A DNA stretch of 15,233 bases from Armatimonadota bacterium (lineage in GTDB: Bacteria > Armatimonadota > Abditibacteriia > CG2-30-59-28): contig JACQGJ010000639.1 in assembly GCA_016199605.1 (NCBI GenBank), positions 1 through 15,233 on the forward strand, written 5' to 3'. Shown here in pieces: positions 12,825 through 15,233 of this stretch (the stretch's first letter is position 1; every line of letters starts with the position of its first letter). The notes under the pieces were generated by a model, which saw nothing but the letters and a program-made list of their open reading frames with translations, made no database searches and was not told where the DNA came from. The position numbers and the translations under genes were made by a program.

Positions 12825-13721
12825 ATGAGTTGGTTCTGCACAACTCGACGAATATCTTGCCGGAGCTCTGTCGCCCGACTTCTGCTGTGCTTCTTGCTCG
12901 GAAGTAGGGTTGGCGGACCGCGCATTCATGCTGACCAGACCGCGGTTCGCGGGGTCGACACCCCGCAGAGAGCCAGGTCAGCACAGGCCGCCTGGGCGCA
13001 GCGGCTCAAGAAACCCCTTCAGTGGACCAACTCGGTCGGGATGAAGTTCCAATTCGTCCCTCCGGGAGAGTTTACGATGGGACAGACCGCTTCCGGGGAA
13101 GCAGACGATGCCCTCCGCATTGTTCGAATCACACGCCCCTTTTACCTGGGCACGGTCGAGGTGACTCAATCCCAATGGGAAAAGGTGACCGGAAGGATAC
13201 ACTCCCTTTTCTACCCGGGACCGGAGAACCCGATCACCTATGTTTCGTGGCAGGACGCTCAGGAGTTCATTGCAGCCCTCAACAAACAGGAAGCCGCGAC
13301 CTACCGGCTTCCCACCGAGGCGGAATGGGAGTTTGCCGCGAGAGGCGGGAGCAAGGAGGACTTCGTGGCCGGGAGTTCGCCAGGGGACCTTGACCGCATG
13401 GGATGGTTCCACGACAATAGCGACGGAAGTCCCCATGCCGTAGGAGCGAAGTCTCCCAATACCTTCGGACTCCATGACATGCTGGGAAACGTCTGGGAAT
13501 GGTGTCAGGAGGTCTACAATGCCTCCCCCCGTCAATCCGAGGGAAGCGACAGCGCAACCCAACCCTCCGGTCACCAGTCTGCCGCGTGCTACCGAATTGT
13601 CAGGGGGGGATCATTTCTGGAGGACCCAGCCTACTGTCGTGTTGGGCACCGCGACTACTACGAACAGTCGCGAGCCTTAAAGAGCTTTGGATTCCGAGTG
13701 GCCTTGTCTTTGCAGCCGTAA
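12825..13721 (+). CDS. SUMF1/formylglycine-generating-enzyme-like domain protein
   Basis: The 298-residue product has a basic N-terminus with a short hydrophobic stretch (about 17-27), compatible with export but weak as a signal peptide. A complete SUMF1 domain spans about 67-296: NSVGMKFQFVPPGEFTMG (69-86), FYLGTVEVTQSQWEKVTG (106-123), ITYVSWQDAQEFIAALN (137-153), YRLPTEAEWEFAARGG (160-175), FGLHDMLGNVWEWCQEVY (214-231), RGGSFLEDPAYCRVGHRDYY (260-279) and FGFRVALS (288-295). In true formylglycine-generating enzymes two cysteines five residues apart do the oxidation. Here only C271 is present and position 276 is arginine, so sulfatase activation is doubtful. The domain may have a binding or other catalytic role. 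No sulfatase gene is nearby. The start at ATG 12825 has weak Shine-Dalgarno support. Confidence 0.85.
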   Translation: MSWFCTTRRISCRSSVARLLLCFLLGSRVGGPRIHADQTAVRGVDTPQRARSAQAAWAQRLKKPLQWTNSVGMKFQFVPPGEFTMGQTASGEADDALRIVRITRPFYLGTVEVTQSQWEKVTGRIHSLFYPGPENPITYVSWQDAQEFIAALNKQEAATYRLPTEAEWEFAARGGSKEDFVAGSSPGDLDRMGWFHDNSDGSPHAVGAKSPNTFGLHDMLGNVWEWCQEVYNASPRQSEGSDSATQPSGHQSAACYRIVRGGSFLEDPAYCRVGHRDYYEQSRALKSFGFRVALSLQP

Positions 13722-13781
13722 TCCGGTCGCACGGCGACGCTGGACCCGGTGCGAATCCCAACTCGACTGATACCCATACCA

Positions 13782-15233
13782 ATGATCTCTCGAATCCTCC
13801 TCCCCATCGTTTTGCTGGCACTCCTCAGGACCGTGGGGCTTGCGTCCGAGGTGATTCACGATGTGCGACCGCTCTCCCTGACTCCTATCGAAAGAGCCGC
13901 CCTCGAAAGCCAACCGAGGAAACTCCACGATCTCCCGCTGAAGTTTTCACCCTTCAACACACAGCGACCGCGCGAGCCACAGCGACATGGAGTCCTCTCG
14001 GATCGCGTGGAATACTGGGCTGACGATACGGTGGGACAGTTCGTCGTCTATTTCATCGGGGAACAGCTATCCTCTCCGGGCGTGGAGTTGACGATCCGGT
14101 TGGTTTCAGAGGAGGGGAACACCACCGGTCAGACCATCGACTCCCACAAAGTCTCTCGCCCCGCCGCCCCAAAGTACGCCCTGCTCGTAAGGACCGGTCT
14201 GTTGTCGCCGGGCCGCTATCGACTCAGCGCGGAGCTTACGGGGATCCCGGGAGCAAGGAAGATTCCTGATTGTGTGTTCGTAAAGAGCGATCGCCAACGC
14301 CCTCGTGTGACTTTCCCGGGCGGAGGGATCCCCATCATCGTCTCGCCCCAAGAGGTACTCAGGGAAACTCTCTGGCCCATCAACACCGGAGTTCCCCTGC
14401 CACGCAACGCTGTCAAGACCGTGGACCGGCTTGTGTTGCTGGAGGAGGGAAGACCGGTTCCCGCTCAGATCTCCACCCGGGCCACGTGGTATCCGGGGCA
14501 GGAGGCGAAATGGCTGGGGCTCGATTTCCTTGCACGCTATAGCAAAGGGAAGCCGGCCAGCTACCGCCTCGCTCTCCTGCCGGAGGAACGGTCGGCAAGC
14601 CCGTTGCGCTCGTCTCTCCGTGTCACAGAGAGTGGAGGGTCCTTCGTCGTGGAAACAGGCAAGGTTCGGTTCGTCGTGAATCGCCGCCGGTTTACAGGGA
14701 TCGAGGGGGCGTGGCTCACCGAGAAAAAGGGAGACTACTCGCAGCAGACCCTCAGAGGGGAAGGGGGTCCGGCGCTCGTCGATGAGCGGGGAGTTCTGTT
14801 CCGCGCTTCAGACGACCCCAGTCCCACCGTCCGCCTCATGGACCAGGGCCCCGTCCGGGTGACCATCCAGGCTTCCGGATGGTACACATCCTCCCGATAC
14901 AACGAGAGGCTGTGCAAGTTCCAGACCTGGATCAGCGCCTACGCCGGCCAAAGTCGCATCGACCTTACACACCGCACCCTCCTGACCTATGACACCGGCA
15001 AGAAGAAGCTGGCGGACCTTCGCTTCGACTTCAAAACGACGACTGCGAAGCAATGGTCTTGTGGGGCAGACGGAAAGACGCTTGGAGGGCCGTTCCTCCA
15101 GACGAACGAAACGGTCTGGATCCATCAAGACCGATGGGATCACTACCGGTTGGCGACCCAGAACGGCGAGACAACACAAGGAAAGCGCTCGGACGGATGG
15201 GCAGCGGTCGCCCAATCCTTTGGCGTGACCGCA
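13782..15233 (+). CDS. Secreted exo-rhamnogalacturonan-lyase-like protein, 3'-truncated
   Basis: An open frame of 484 codons runs off the right edge without a stop. It begins with a clear signal peptide (MISRILLPIVLLALLRTVGLAS, likely cut after residue 22). Residues about 175-270 match the pattern of the PcRGLX/YetA-like N-terminal barrel: WPINTGVPLPRNAV (198-211), VPAQISTRATWYPG (226-239) and KWLGLDFLARY (243-253). Later segments, such as SRIDLTHRTLLTYDTGKKKL, fit the beta-sandwich that follows. Family members of this type (PL26 and relatives) degrade rhamnogalacturonan or other acidic glycans with a C-terminal alpha/alpha toroid, which would lie beyond the window. Residues 23-174 are an extra beta-rich domain that I do not recognise. 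No Shine-Dalgarno site is visible before ATG 13782. Substrate and activity are inferred. Confidence 0.6.
   Translation, partial: MISRILLPIVLLALLRTVGLASEVIHDVRPLSLTPIERAALESQPRKLHDLPLKFSPFNTQRPREPQRHGVLSDRVEYWADDTVGQFVVYFIGEQLSSPGVELTIRLVSEEGNTTGQTIDSHKVSRPAAPKYALLVRTGLLSPGRYRLSAELTGIPGARKIPDCVFVKSDRQRPRVTFPGGGIPIIVSPQEVLRETLWPINTGVPLPRNAVKTVDRLVLLEEGRPVPAQISTRATWYPGQEAKWLGLDFLARYSKGKPASYRLALLPEERSASPLRSSLRVTESGGSFVVETGKVRFVVNRRRFTGIEGAWLTEKKGDYSQQTLRGEGGPALVDERGVLFRASDDPSPTVRLMDQGPVRVTIQASGWYTSSRYNERLCKFQTWISAYAGQSRIDLTHRTLLTYDTGKKKLADLRFDFKTTTAKQWSCGADGKTLGGPFLQTNETVWIHQDRWDHYRLATQNGETTQGKRSDGWAAVAQSFGVTA

Noticed and set aside
13499..14023. 174-codon plus-strand frame between the SUMF1 and lyase-like genes
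   Set aside because: It overlaps both neighbours in another frame and is low-complexity; the frame starting at 13782 has a signal peptide and domain pattern.

Overview
The window (GC-rich, roughly high-fifties percent by eye) looks like a chromosomal piece of an uncultured, Gram-negative-type bacterium. It carries meso-diaminopimelate synthesis by the LL-DAP aminotransferase route (dapF-dapL), Hfq, TatA and a PilT-type ATPase. It also carries a set typical of polysaccharide-degrading Planctomycetota, Hydrogenedentota, Sumerlaeota and similar lineages: a DUF1080 protein, a CBM9-like protein, a SUMF1-domain protein and an exo-rhamnogalacturonan-lyase-like protein. The exact phylum cannot be fixed from this window alone.

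Layout. At the left edge (1-103, minus) is the first 34 codons of a glycosyltransferase. A minus-strand DUF1080 gene follows (331-1077). It is separated from a long plus-strand gene series by a region with two divergent sigma70-like promoters. The plus-strand series starts with a six-gene block, 1323-6208: a Ycf46-type AAA+ ATPase, a Ycf35/DUF1257-like protein, a TPR protein, a DUF2997 protein, a zinc-ribbon membrane protein and a PilT-like ATPase. It continues with a secreted CBM9-like protein, miaA, hfq (behind two hairpins), dapF and dapL. A 105-bp imperfect inverted repeat (10851-10955) overlaps the end of dapL. A minus-strand tRNA-Leu(CAG) with an encoded CCA end and its own promoter follows. 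Then come a membrane-anchored GAF-GGDEF diguanylate cyclase, tatA, a SUMF1-domain protein and the first 484 codons of a secreted glycan-active protein that runs off the right edge.

How the genes fit together. Downstream of the six-gene block, miaA-hfq is a familiar tRNA modification and RNA-chaperone pair, and dapF-dapL are the last two steps to meso-DAP. The GAF-GGDEF protein and the PilT ATPase could both bear on surface attachment, but no direct link is visible. The most interesting part is the Ycf46-Ycf35-TPR-DUF2997 block. Its members are recognisable, but as far as I know the job of the set is not established, and here it is joined to a zinc-ribbon membrane protein and a PilT-type motor. 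At least four genes probably start at TTG behind good Shine-Dalgarno sites, so ATG-only start calls would be wrong.

Stretches without genes are all short. Positions 104-330 hold only a stem-loop. Positions 1078-1322 hold the two promoters. Positions 8356-8484 hold two hairpins. Positions 10863-11176 hold the inverted repeat, the tRNA and its promoter. Positions 12485-12593 hold nothing convincing beyond a doubtful 28-codon frame.
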